The notes below the pieces were generated by a model that saw only the letters and a program-made list of their open reading frames with translations, had not been told where the DNA came from and did not search any database. A stretch of 64,000 nt of DNA from assembly GCA_013399895.1 (NCBI GenBank), contig VXBA01003224.1:112313-176312 (forward strand), written 5' to 3'. The stretch's first letter is position 1; each line of letters opens with the position of its first letter. Positions 13,581-26,086 of this stretch are shown here, in pieces. The stretch is from Serilophus lunatus. Lineage: Eukaryota; Chordata; Aves; Passeriformes; Eurylaimidae. The position numbers and the translations under genes are program-made.

Positions 13581-13832
13581 CTGGAGCCGAAGATCTCAGA
13601 AAGAAGAGGTGGAGCCCGGACCGCTAGCCAATCCAAAGAGGCAAATCCAGGAAGAAGACTGTGAGATTCACGCGGGGCTTGGAGAGCTCAAAAGCCTGAA
13701 GAAATGGAAGCTCTCTCTCTTTGGCTTCCGGCGAGCCGGAGAGCAGCAGCACAGCCCCTCTTCTCTGAGTTCCAGGCCCCACAGCTTGACTCCGCCCACC
13801 TCCATCGGCACCAGAGTCAAGCCAGCATAACC

Positions 13833-13910
13833 GCAAGTGAAAGGCTTCCCCAGATAGCGTCCCTGGGTTCGGGGGCTGGGGGTGGTGGTTTTCATTTTTG
13901 TGTTTTGCAG
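13833..13910 (+). other. Intron-like module in LTR A (GC-AG form)
   Basis: A GCAAGT donor-like word at 13833 and a pyrimidine-rich acceptor TGTTTTGCAG ending at 13910 bound 78 nt. The same pair appears in B, E, C and D with variation. It may be a small intron near the 3' end of the LTR transcript or merely a conserved sequence. No transcript evidence is available. Confidence 0.3.
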
Positions 13911-14231
13911 AGACTTCAAGGGCTGGGAGCAGTTACCATCAGAAGGAGACAGAAAGAGAGAAGAGGAGCGGTCTTCCCTTCTCCCTGCTTCTCTTTGGCC
14001 AGCCTGTCTGGCCTTGGAAAAGCACTTCCCTTATTCCCTTTTTCCCTTTTGCGTGGTTCTTTGTCAGGCGTAACTGTGTTAAGTCTGGAGTTCCCTTAAA
14101 CTGTTGTCTTTTCTTTGGTTGAGCTCCAGACGAATAAACTGTTTCCCTGTTGTTTAAATTCTGTTCAGTCTTCTCGTCACTGTTGAGCATGCCCCTAGGT
14201 TAAAACAGTGGTGCTAAACCACCACAATATT

Positions 14232-15717
14232 CCACAGAATTACCTCCAAGTACTGTAGGAGGATACTGAAGTAGGTAACACTCTAATGGGTATTGTTTAA
14301 TATAAAATTTGAGCCTCAAAAATTTCCTATTCTATCCTACAAATTACTTAGCATGATTTCAACTGCTGAGCAAAGGCATAATTGGTTTGGTTTTAGTTTT
14401 TTTCTCTAGTCAAAAAGCAGACACCACCACACAAATCCAATCAAATCAAAACAATCCATCGGAAGAAGAGCATGACCTTTGCAATTTATTTCCTGGACCT
14501 GAGATCTAAGGGAGGGTTCCTCAAATAAACCTCATAAGAAAAGAATTGCAGACATGGGTCAAAGCAGAAGTCCATGTAGTTTGTTTGCTGTTCCGTCTAA
14601 AACAGGAGTTACTAACAGCTTTCTAGTGAAGAGTATAAAAATTATGTAAGGATATCATGGCACTTCATATTTTTGTAGTCTCCAACATCTGTATTAATAG
14701 CTCTGTGTACATTTTATTCTCAAGTGCACATAAGACTGCCATTCCCACAACACAGACCAATCACCTTTTATTTGTTTGGACTACCTTTTGTGAGCTTTGC
14801 TGGTGGCCTGCAGTGGGAAGGATGGGGAACTGCTGGTTCTTATTTGTTACGTGTATGATAAATGATTTTATAGACCACTGTTGAAACTCCCCTTACACAT
14901 CTCTATTTCAGGTGGTAGACCACAGCCCATTTAATCATCACTTATGTTGAAGTTGTCCTGTGCCTACACCATTCTTGTCACTTTTTTAATGAATATTTTC
15001 CAGTTTTGCTGTAGTCTTCTGGAAAGATGGGCTAGAACTCTCTTCATTATTCAAAATATTGGCACTCTTTGGGAATATACAGAGACCAAATTACGTTCTC
15101 TGCTTTTTTTTTTCCTCTGTTCTTTTTCTCAGTAATCTACATTCTTTGTTTTATTGATTGTTTCTCAGTAGAAGTGAAAGAAAAACACAGCAAGAGTAAG
15201 CATAATTGATGTCTAATTTCTCTATCATCCTTGTTTATCCTTCCTTGACTTAAAATATAAGTAATGTAGTTTTTCTTCTTTTTTCCAAGATAGATTTGGG
15301 TAGAGTTAGCTTACTATGTTTGCTCTGGTATGAGGAGATTTGTAGAGGGCATTTCAGGAGGTAGTCTTGAGTTTGAACATAAACACTAATTGCAAGCGCA
15401 TTTTTTTTTCCTGGAGACTGCTGGTCAATTTTTTCCTGCTTTCAGTGACAGCAGATGAGGTATCAGAACAAGCTGCCATATTTGATCCTGGATTTCCTGC
15501 ATGTTGTTCTTCTTGGAACCAGAAATCAAAGAATTAGTACATCTCCTTTTTACTTTTTGCAGGAGGACCTCGAGCAGAGGATGGGAGAAACTCCAAGGAA
15601 TTCGGGTTTTAGGCTCTGGTGAATGGATCCTCACATCTCCCTACAGTGAGCAGGAGAAGTGCAGTGTGCTCTGCTAAGCAAAGCGTGATGGAGGTAGTTA
15701 TAGGCTTAAGCATAGGG
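14232..15717. other. Unassigned sequence between LTRs A and B
   Basis: AT-rich sequence with no recognisable gene or repeat. A few pyrimidine-rich runs are present (about 15102-15130). Confidence 0.5.
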
Positions 15718-17343
15718 TGTTCTATTTTTTGGAGAAAGAGGGGTAGAGGGGGAATGTTTAAAATCTTTTTTTCCCCTCCTGTTCCTGCAAGGATGGAGGC
15801 AGAGCGAGCATGGCTGGTCTCCTGTCTCAATGTCTGCAGAACCTCGCTCACCCATTCTCCATGGCAATGCGGGGACCAGGGGATGCGGTGGGGTGGTTGC
15901 CGTTGCATTGGGACCATGAGTGCGGTGGGTGCTGGGCTGCTCCCACTGCTCCCCTGGGCTCCCCTTGCAGGCAGGGAGCTGTGGGGTCAGAATGGGGCGG
16001 CAGGGATGGCGGCACCTCTGCCGAGCTGCTTCCCGCCAACGTTCCTCAGCCATCCCTCATGCTACCGCTGCTGCTGGAGTCCTCTATCCGTGCGGCACAG
16101 ATTCTGAAGTTCTTCACCTGCTCTGTGTTGCCACTGCTGCCGCTCAGTGCAGCTCCTGGCACATGCCAGGCTGGAGCTGGGACGGTGGCAGTGCCCGCCA
16201 CTGGTGGCGCCTGCCCCATTGCAGGCAGCGGTGCACAGTCCTGTCCCAGCGACTTGCCAGGACGTGCAGAAGCTGCGTGGAAGCCGTGCAGGGCCCCTGC
16301 CAGCAGCAGGGGTCTGCGTGGCACTGCTCCCTCTGGCCGTGGCATGGCAGGAAGCTACACCCCCCGCCCTCTCCTGCCACTGGTGCCCACAGCAGGGTCC
16401 TTGTTGGTAGCATGGGGAATCCCTAAAGTGGTGCACCAGCAGCCAGTGCCCTGCAGCACTGGTGGGCAGGGGTGGTGGCAGCGGCTTTCCCAAGAGCCCA
16501 GTGGTCATGCCAGAAACTTCATGGGGTGGGTCCCCTGCCCTGCAGCGGCTGAAGCCAGTGTGCGGGGCAGGCCTAGCCCCAGATCAGCACCGCCGTGCAG
16601 AGTAGATCTGTGGCAGCAGGGGGAACCCATAGGCAGTGCCCCTGGGCATCTGCGGCGCTGGCAGGGTGGCGGTGGCAGCTCCTCTTCTCTTGGCAAGAGC
16701 AACCACGTGGGCATTTTTGGTGAGAAATTCCATATTGGCCTCATGGCAAGATCTCGGAGGCAGGGGTGGCACCCATGTCACCATCCAAAAGGAAAGTGGC
16801 ACGCTGGGAAGGGCTGCCCCAGAAAACACAAGATCAGACAGCCAATAAAAGCCAGAAACACTGAAGTTCATCCCCTTTTCCAGCTTTGTTGTCATTGAGA
16901 GAGGATCGACTGCTGCCCCTCCTGGTCCCTCCCAGTTCCCTGACCCCACGACATCATTGGAGCTCAAACAGTGACAGCAGGAGACCACCCAGCAGCAACG
17001 TAAGTGGGGTATCTTCCCCTTGGGTTTCCCCGGTGGGTCCTTTTTACTGTCCCTCTTTTTCAGCAGCCCAGTTGTGGGACCATCCATTATCTTCGGGACA
17101 GAATTCCTTCCCTTGCTCCACAGGCCAGTGAGCCAGCTCAGAGGAGGATCGTTTATTTTTGTTTTTCCCTTCCCTTGCATAATATCGTCGGGTCGTAATA
17201 TTGTTGGATTTTTTTTTGTATTTGGTTAGTGCCTTAGTGGGGTTCTGTAGTTCATAGAGCCCCATGACAAATAAACTGTTTGCTGTTGTTCCCAATTCAG
17301 TGTCTCGTCACATTTACTGCCCCCTACGTTCCAAACCAGGACA
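15718..17343 (+). mobile_element. Solo LTR element B, related to A/C/D, older copy
   Basis: The block is about 1.63 kb, GC-rich, and laid out like element A: a T/C-rich 5' part, a GC-rich middle, a CCAATAAAAG promoter-like run near 16841-16850, an acceptor-like pyrimidine tract, AATAAA at 17270-17275, and a U5 with the shared words CTGTTTGCTGTTGTT and GTCTCGTCAC. The 3' end reads CCAAACCAGGACA; its reverse complement, TGTCCTGGTTTGG, is the end motif of this group. The 5' edge is placed at TGTTCTATTTTTTGGAG by position and weak similarity to element C. The flanks (TAGGG against CAGGT) do not form a convincing duplication, so the left boundary could be off by tens of bases or truncated. Confidence 0.7.
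17000..17063 (+). other. Intron-like module in LTR B (GTAAGT ... TTTTTCAG)
   Basis: The donor-like AACGTAAGTGG is close to the consensus, and CCCTCTTTTTCAG is a strong acceptor 64 nt downstream. This is the best-preserved example of the module seen in five LTR copies here. The length is near the lower limit for vertebrate introns. Confidence 0.35.
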
Positions 17344-18740
17344 CAGGTCCTCCGCCCAGACAGTGTTATTCCAGCCATGAGACCTGCTGGAATTCTCACC
17401 TTGTACTGAGAGCAGAAACAACTGCACCTTGGCATGCTAAGCTGGCTGGTCTTCCCAGTCTATCCATGCTGGCTCCAATTGGAAGTAGGCACATAAGGAG
17501 TACATCCACTACTGCTCCACTGCCAACCCAGTGATGCATATAGTAGTGTGGGCAGTTTTAGAAAACTGCTGGCAGCAGTTGTTGTCTGGTGTAAATTGTC
17601 TTCAGCTCTACACCAGCTCAGGATCTGCTCTTGCTTATGCAATTGGGACTTCAAATGGTTGTCTGCAATGAAAGCAGTTGAGCTTTCCCCACTGATCACT
17701 TAGAAGGGATCTTAATCTTTTCAGAGATTGCATTTTTCAAGCACTGTAATGACACATGCCAGTTGTTTAATTCATGTAATCAAAACTAATCCTCAAATGT
17801 AAAATGTTGCTACTGACACCAACAAGGAGTTGCTGTATCGTTAATATCTCAAGATATTTGAATCTACAAAATTAGCCAAGGCACAAGAGCTTTAGAAATG
17901 TGGCAGTTTTTTCAATGTGCAGTATGTCATTCAAGTCAATGCATTAACACGGAATCTGTGAGCAAAAATTTAACTGGTGTTCCAAGAGATTTTAAGCATA
18001 TTGCTATTATTTTACATGTAAGAGAGGAAGGGGCACAACATTTTCTTCATAGTCCTTGGTAAGAACTTACAAAGTGTCTTTGCCTCTAGTTTTGTCAGAC
18101 TACATTAATTAGCAGTGAAAATTACCCCAAAAAGATGTATGCTAATGTTTTGTTCTTGTACTTGAGATATTTGTGGGATTCCTCACTTTTATCTTGAGGT
18201 TTATAGCCCTTCCTCTTTACGTATTTTTTGGTGAAATTTTCAACAGATGGTTTCCCTAAGATGTGTCAGAAAACCATGAATGAATCTTTAGGCAGTTACA
18301 TTACTTTGCAACAACAGTAGGAAGAGTGATAACATTAATTCTAAGCTGAAATTAAAAATGCAGCTACGTTGCACTTTCCAGCTTTTCATGGTTACCTTTT
18401 GCCAAATGACTGTTATGCATACATGTGACAAATTGCTGATTTCTGAAGTCTTTCAATAAAATAGTATTTTTTTGTTTTTTTTTTTTCACTCCCCCCTCCT
18501 CCACATCTTTATTTCAAAGTAAGTTTCTTTATTTTAAATGCATGTGTTTCTGAATGGCTAATTCAGAAAAGAAATAACTCCACTCAGCTTCACAGAGTAT
18601 TTAGTGATTACATACTCTGAATTTACGGGTCATAGCAAGTAGATGATCTACTTACAGAAGAGACATTCTCAAGAATCCTGTAAGTAATGAAGTGGAGGAA
18701 CTGTGTGAGTTCATAAATAGAAAAAATAGGTAAAATCTAA

Positions 18741-18769
18741 TGAACAGAAATCATTAACATTTCTGTTCA
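18741..18769. repeat. Perfect 11-bp inverted repeat with 7-nt loop
   Basis: TGAACAGAAAT at 18741-18751 is followed, after CATTAAC, by its exact reverse complement at 18759-18769. It lies alone in unique-looking AT-rich DNA. Confidence 0.85.
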
Positions 18770-21700
18770 CAAAGATAAACTATAAGGGAAATCAATATAG
18801 AAGAGAGTTTAAAGTAATATTTTCCTACAACTATCTATCTGGTTATAGTTTCTGTGGCAGTTTTACAAGACTCTTCTGGATAGCTTGAAGGCTGGGTGTG
18901 CTTTATTTTGCTTTTTAAAAAAGCATAAAATCTCATCAAAAAAAGGAAGGGACAAGACATCAAGAGGATGTTTTAGTATCTATCGGAACTGCTAGAAAAT
19001 GAGATATTTGCATTTTCAGGGGGCGTAAAGCATCTGTGGTTTATGGCTGAGAGACAGTTGGAGGATCATGGGCTGGCAAGGATACACAGACTGAAGCTGA
19101 AAGCCTCTTAGAAAGTATCAACACTTAAGACATCCAGCTGGGAAAAGGAAGAATGTAGAATGCTCTGTTTTCTAATAATACTTAAGGAATGCAGGGGGAA
19201 ATCCTCTCCCAGACATGATTTTAAGATTCAAATATTAAGATTCAAAGTGTCTTGTTATAAATCTTGTAACTGCAATTTATGTCTTATTTTAATCTTTTTG
19301 CACAACTGCTAATTCAAGCTTCAGAATCCCACCTATGATACAATTATTGCTGCTGTTCTTGAAGTTTGCAGTTTCCAATTCTAAATACTCCTTGGCATGG
19401 CCTTGCTGTAGCATTTTCTCTTCCAGGTCTGAAGGAGATCTGAATAACCAAAAATCTCAAGACATTAAAAATATTGATAAATACTGAGAAAAAAAGCCTT
19501 CAACTGTGTAAGTATAGTAATACTCTTACATCATCAGTTTGTAAAGGGCCATTTTAAGGATCGTGTTCAGATGCATTTTAGAAAAATGCAGTTCTGAAAA
19601 GAATAAACGGACTTTCTTTTAGGACCAGTGGAGAAATGAAATGGAGGGTACAGGAGTGAGAAGTTTCCATGTTAACTAAATGCTGTGAGGGCAATTTTTT
19701 TCCCCACCATCCTTTTCCAAAGGGTACTGAATGAAATCTGCTAAGGAGACATCATTAGTCTTATATGGTAACTTGCAGTATCACTCTCCAAGGGACTTGT
19801 GCAAGTTAGCAGGCCTGACCTCGCCTCTGGGATTGCCAAATGTAGCTTTCACTGCAGATTGTCTAAAGGGCTCATTAGTACCACCATTTTATTGGGATTT
19901 TGTCATTTTCATAAAAACTGTATTTTGAGACTGTCAGATTGACACCAGTCTACTTGAAACAGGAGGTAAGATTAAAACAAGAAATAAGTTCCTGGATACA
20001 AAACTGAAAAGTCTGTTGGAAAAGGAAGGCATAAAGTAGAGAAGAAAAAAAAGCAAATGTGCCTGAAAGCAATATTTTATCCAAATCACCATAGAAGATT
20101 ATGACTGATCTGCGATGCTGTTGCTGAGGGCTGACACCACAAAGACTGGACAGAACACTGCCTTTGAGAGCAGATGTGTGAAATGACTTTGGGAAGGGAG
20201 CAGCTTAGTCCTGCTTGCCTTGGGCACACTGTGACTCAATGTGTTCTCTTTTCCTTGGTCTCAAGCAGGTCTCTTGAGCTTACTAGCAGTCTCTTCTGTT
20301 TTAGCCAAAAAGAACATGGCTTTGTCAATGCACATTCTTACTAGTACTTACCCCGTTTCTTTTCAATAATTTTCTGACATATTCATTTCCCTATAGGTGC
20401 CTTCTCGAAATGTGTATTGTCATTTTATTCCTCACTTAGCCCATTTCTTCTAGCTGAAATGCTTTTTGTCCTCAACACACTTTTGCTGGTTGAAAGACTT
20501 TATTTTTATTTTTTTTTAGCAGGTTTCATTTTTTTCTGAGCTGAGAATGCCCCATGTATATCATAAGAAATAGTAATTTTGCTGCTCATAAACCCTATTA
20601 TTAGAATCCTCACCACTGAGTTTTTCATTGAGATCATATGTAGCAGCCACAGTATTCAGAGGGTTGTTTAAAACCTTCTTGATGATGTTACCAGTTGCCA
20701 ATTTGGGGATCTTGCTATCAAAAAATGACATTGAGAAACATTTGTGCCACAGGTGAGATTTCCTGTAAAAGCAGATGAGTTCACCCCTAGCCCAGCTTAG
20801 AAGTAATGACTAGTGTAGGAGATGTGCGATTTGTAAGAGGGAGAAACAGTAGGGCATGCATTTCTATTGCATCCATTGCATTGGACGTTTGCACAGACAA
20901 AACTTCCACGGACTGTGCACATTTACCCTCACCTTGGTGCTGAGCCCATGTTAGTACATCTCATACTACCACTAGCAGTTCCTTTAAGACGTTCTCAGGG
21001 GAAAGACATCTACTCTATAGTTTGGCATCAGACTCTGGTCTCTCCTCAGTTTAATGGCCTACGTAGGAACTACATGACCTGAGCCCACAATGCCAGTGTA
21101 AATCAGGAGCTCCTCCACTGAAGTCAGTGAGATTATTGCACTGTAAAAGTGATGGATGTGAGGGGAAAACCAGAGTCATGAGATGAATGACTGAAGTTGC
21201 CACTGAATCTCTTGGCATAATTGCTCTGTAAGATTCAGAGACTGTGTGAGATGCTTTCAAAATCAAGACAGCAAAGAGAAAAGATCTAGAGAAGACGTCA
21301 TAAAAAAACAAACCAGCCAGAGGATCTTGTTTAAAATAGGTAAATAAAAATAACTCTAAGATCTTTGAAGGATCAAGAGTTGCTCCAACAGAAAGCAAAA
21401 CTGAATGTTTTCCTCGTCAGCTTTTCTGCTTTTCTGTTCTAAAGGCTGGAGGGAAGGCTAACTTTAAGTTCCAGACTCTATTGAATTATTTTTTTATTAT
21501 TTTCTTTTATTCTTCTGCTCACTTTACTGTGAAATTATGCTAAATCTAATTGCCACTCTACTGCCTGTGGTTAATGGGTTTAGCTCATATTTGCTATAAT
21601 TCCTTTAGCATAGACTTTGCATTCAGTACTTCAATTTTCCTTCTCTAGGGAAGTAGAAAAAAACACACAAGCCCTGAAAGATTCATCTAGAACCTTTTTG

Positions 21701-24700
21701 AGTTTCTTATGGCATCAGCTACTCTCTAGAGCTGATTCTTTGTTGCTTCGTAGAGGTTAAGTGCAGCCCTCCCATGGTATATTGTATTGTGATCTGTTTT
21801 ATGTATCTCAGAAGACTCATGTGTAAAGTAGAGATCTCAGACTACTTATCTGTGAGATAAAGATTCAGTTTTTCCGAGTGAAAACTCAGGATCCAAATTC
21901 ATGCAACACGTACTTTGTGTAGACCAGCGTCATGTGAATTTTAGATGATTTGTTAGCGCGTTTCAGACCTATTTTGCCCCAATCAGTTAAAGTTATGATT
22001 CAGTTGTGATTAGGTACTTGGCATTTTCCACTAAATAAGTAGTCCTACTGAAATCTTTTACCAACACTCCGTTCACATAAGCTACATGATTGCAGAACTG
22101 TGACCTACTTTTTTTGAGCAATACATATCTGTTTTGAATTAGGATTTATTTTTTTTGTTTCCAGGCAAGTGTTGGAGAGACATCCAGCTTTCGAGTAAAA
22201 AATCTTGTTGTTTTGTCCTGTACTTTATAACTGCTGTGATCTCCCTGTTTATTTGAAAACACAATGCAAATTTCAAAGGAATTGTCAGCAGAGAAAGGTT
22301 GCATTTTTCATTTGGGTGATACATATAAGAAGTGAGAGACTGCTGAGTCAGGCACAGTTAGCTGTTTGTCACTGCCTAAAACCATTAGCATTATGAGATT
22401 ACACAATGCACCTGCTGAAAGTTCAAAAGATCTTATGCGAAACCTTGGAGAATGATATTAAAGTCATTCTTGTAACATATATCCTGAACAGAAATAAAAA
22501 AATATTTCCTTTTCTGCGAGCTTTTATGTCTTGACTAACAAAGGCATGTAGGCAGCATGATTTTTCATGGCTTGCCACAAGTCTTTCAAATTGCCCAACA
22601 TGGTCTTTGAACTATCTGATGAAGAGGACAAGGGGAATTATTACAGATATTTTTGCATAGAGAGGCATAGAGTGGTCACATTATTGCTCAAATTGTTCAT
22701 CTTAGTGGGTGGGGATGGAAGGGCTCAAGCAGCACTACAGCTTTTAAGAACTTTGTTGCTGTTCTGAGTGCAAGGGTTCTCTGTAATTCAGGAAGGAAGC
22801 TGGATGCACAAAGCTTTAGAAGCTCGAGTTAACCAGCAAGAAGTGCTAAAGTGGACAATATGGCTGAAGCCCTGATCTTCTCAGAAGCAAAGTTACCAAA
22901 TCAGGTACTGCACGAGAGCATCTCTTTCCAGTCTGATTTTCTTATGATCATTTTCTTATGAAAGATAGTAGAGGAAAGCACCTAATGAAACACTGGTGCA
23001 AAACGAAAAATTGATCATGGAACCCTTTATTTTCCCCAAAGTTAGAGAAACTCCTGCCCTTTTACTGACTACTGTAGCTGTCTGTTGCTCTGCAGTGGCA
23101 GGTTCCTGAGTTCATTTTACTTTAAATACTTAATAATTTATTGGGCTGGAGTGGAAAAACTGTAACTACAGCCTAATGAGTAGACAGGTCTCTCTGAAAA
23201 AAGTATGAACCGGGTTCATGCTCATATGTACTTAGCATTATGCATTCGTTGAAACAAGCTCTTGTTGGGTCAGCTCCTCCCTAAGTGACTACTGAGATCA
23301 CAGAATGCAGTGATTCCTGCTCACGTTTGTCTACTCTTTCTCTCCATACTATACTTCTCATGGAAAGTGGAATAGTTGATAGTTAAATATTTATTAAAGT
23401 GCCACCTTTGAAATACTACATACCATAGTAGTCTCAGTCTTTATTTTGGTAGTAGGAGGTGTGAGTTATTATCCTTTCAAAAAGAGGATGGAAATTTGCT
23501 GATTGTGTCCTGTGTGCATGTGAATGAAGGGGGGAGGCACTTGTCCAGTTACAGTTTACTTTGCAATCTGATTGTAGACCTATGCTCTGTGAAAACCTGA
23601 ATTGTCATGGAAAAAAGGAAAACTGAACAAAATAAGTCATAGTGGTTCATTTGGAAACAGCCCAGCTTAAAGTCTAGTCTTAGTTTCTCAAGTGTTGATT
23701 GACTTTCAAAGAATATTACTAAGGTAACTACTTTGTGAATAGCCAAAAGCAAATGGATGGTGTTTACGATACATGCAAAATCATCATGTAGTTAAGATGT
23801 AAAAATAAATTCCTTCTTATTTTCAAATCTGACTCTCCCAAAAGATCTTCAAAACTTTTGTTCAGCAAAATTATAAAACGTTCCAACTATTATGCCCAAA
23901 ATGAAGTAATAAATAAATATTTAAAATTACTGTGTTGCATGCTTTAGAAGTGTTGCTTTTCTGTAAAATGTCTTCCCTGTGCAGAAGGCTGTGAATTTGT
24001 TTTTTGTTGGCATGTTTTGGCCTCCTCCAGTTGTGAAAAGTGAACACAATGCCATGGATGTAGTCCCAGGAGGGTTCTTCAGTGGAAAGGGATTTCCTGG
24101 TGGCAAAGAATCAAAGTTTTTATTCTGCTGTCTATTCTTGCTGCGGGAGGTGATTGGAGAAGAAAAGGTGCGCAGCCCAAGTGCTCTTAAACCTTGCCAG
24201 TCCCTGCTGCTGTAACAAGCTGTTGGAGTAGTGGGTGCTCAGATATGAGTTTGAGCAGCTTTTTAGTGTCTCCTGCTTTTTGCCAGGGTTTGGGACAGTT
24301 CCCAGCCACCCCCAGAAGGCAAACAATGTAGAGGTGGCTGAATTCCCCTGAGTCTGGCATAGTATCATGACGGCTGGGTTTGAGAGCACCACTAGTGCTC
24401 AATAGCAGTTTTCCAGTGCTGTGAACATGTCTCTTACCTTACAAATGCTTCCATCAGTAAGCTATTGTCCTGTCTCCAACTAAAGTGTCTTGTCATTTCA
24501 GGAAGAGACGGTGTCTTTTCAAACACTTTTGAAAGATTAGGAGCTTTATATTTTACAGTATGAATCAGATTTTAGAAGATGAGAAACAGAGCAAACCAGA
24601 ACAAAATGACCACTCCTAGAAAAACAAGGTGTGAATATCAGGAGATAAACTTTCAAAAGAATATAGCAAAGAATAAGACCAAAGAAAACGAAAACCAAAC

Positions 24701-25406
24701 AACAGATGCCAAAATCTCAGTCAAGGAGAAAAGGAATACATGGTAAGCTAAAGGAACTTTTTGGGGGTTTTTGAGGGCATTTTCAAAGCTCACTAAAGAG
24801 ATAAGTACAGGCTCATTTTGCAGTCTCTGTGCTTTTTCAGGAACACAAGGCTTCAGTTCAAATCAGTCACTCATGTCAAATATATCACTTTAGTTTGGAA
24901 GCTAGCACATTACTGTTTAAATCAGTGAATGTCTTTTAAAGAGCTTTTGGCTTGAGTAATTAGAAAGTGCCTTCTAATTTTTTTTATAGATACATATGAA
25001 CTTTCTGCATTTTTATTATAGCACATTGTTTAAACAATAGACTCTTGTCCATGTGATTTTACAATGCAGAAGATATTCCAGCGACTGGCACTGCATATCA
25101 GAAGGGAATAGCTGTATTTTAATTCACTTGCTTTCTCTCTGAGAGCGTTTACTTTCTTCTGCCTCTTCTGTTGTTAGAAATCATCCTTTTCTTTCTAGAT
25201 CCAACCAAGAAATGTCTGACAAAAGTCTGACAATTCCTTTTTCAAACATATCACATTCTTTATATGAGATATTCTCTTAGAACTCTGAAGTGTTCAAGAG
25301 CTATTTCTTTTCTCATTTTACATATGGGTGATTGAACCAGAAGTACAAGCAAAGAACTAGTGTCTACGAAGCCAGATTCCCAGGTTGGAAACCACCCAGT
25401 TAGTCC

Positions 25407-25433
25407 TTTTTTTTTCTTTTTTTTTTTTTTTTT
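25407..25433. repeat. Pyrimidine tract, poly-T with one C
   Basis: Twenty-seven bases, all T except one C. No transposon 3' end could be recognised next to it on either strand. Confidence 0.9.
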
Positions 25434-26061
25434 CTAGAAATGAAGAAGAGAGATATTTACTTTAGCATGTTGATGTCACCTTGCCAGTAAAAGCTTTTTT
25501 CCTAGAAGGTAGTTTGAGGAGTAAAAAAAGAGTAGCTAAAGCTCCTTTAAATATAATAGAATTTCTTGCTGGACTGGCTTTAAATTTATTGTTCAGTACA
25601 AAGAAATGTGCTTATCAGTGCTTATTAGGTTGTTAAGTGGGGCTTTTTTGGTCATTCTCATTCCTATGGAATTATCTAGAGCACAGACAAATAGATATTA
25701 ATGAGCTGTGAGAGTCGCTGTTATTCAGTTCTGAATGCCAATTTGTGCTGGTCCCATTTCATTTCTACTGCACTTATACAGCCGTGAGGTAGTCTTTTCT
25801 ATATTTCTATTTTCAACTGTCTTTTCCCAGCTGATCCTTTTTAACATACGGTTGTTGATTTCCTTTCAAGTACAGAATAAATGTCAATTAGTCCCTTGTC
25901 TGTTTTGTGACTGATCCTTGAATCACAACGGTGCAAAATCCAAGTAGCTCTGCTCATCTGAAAATGGAGATTCTGTCTTATAATATTTATCTACTTTGCA
26001 CTGTCAAACTCTGAATCTGGCAACAGCATCTGCATGAGACTAGAGAGAACAGGAGAGCTGA

Positions 26062-26086
26062 GGGGGGGGTGGGGGGTGGGGGTGGT
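26062..26086 (+). other. G-run cluster with quadruplex potential
   Basis: Runs of eight, six and five G are separated by single T residues in otherwise AT-rich sequence outside any LTR. It meets the usual pattern for a G-quadruplex; folding is inferred. Confidence 0.6.

Larger units (their letters stand above)
12568..14226 (+). mobile_element. Solo LTR element A, ERVL-like, 5-bp TSD
   Basis: A GC-rich block of 1659 bp starts TGTGGAGGCTTGG and ends TGCTAAACCACCACA. It is flanked on both sides by the perfect 5-bp duplication ATATT (12563-12567 and 14227-14231). The ends are imperfect inverted repeats of a TGTGGTGGTTT-like motif. A polyadenylation signal AATAAA lies at 14133-14138, about 90 bp before the end, as expected for a U5 boundary. 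A weaker TATA-like run (CAAAAGCC) lies near 13688. The sequence between is close to element C and, inverted, to element D. There is no gag, pol or env-like sequence and no second copy, so a solo LTR is the simplest reading. A 5-bp duplication fits class III (ERVL-type) elements; the exact family name needs a repeat library. Long open frames inside are not conserved between copies. Confidence 0.85.

Noticed and set aside
12559..13664. Long open frames (up to 302 codons) in the GC-rich part of LTR A
   Set aside because: High GC removes stop codons in several frames at once and on both strands. The matching region of LTR C shifts phase by indels and differs in stops, so no frame is conserved.
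12568..14226. Element A as a DNA transposon because of its terminal inverted repeats
   Set aside because: TG...CA ends, AATAAA about 90 bp from the 3' end, a 5-bp duplication and shared U5 words fit an LTR better. No transposase or matching DNA transposon was recognised.
15810..16898. 362-codon open frame in LTR B
   Set aside because: Low-complexity translation rich in Ala, Gly, Pro, Arg and Trp, no domain, overlapping frames on both strands, and all within an LTR U3.
15713..17348. A 5-bp target duplication for LTR B (TAGGG/CAGGT)
   Set aside because: Only three of five bases match and the left edge is uncertain.
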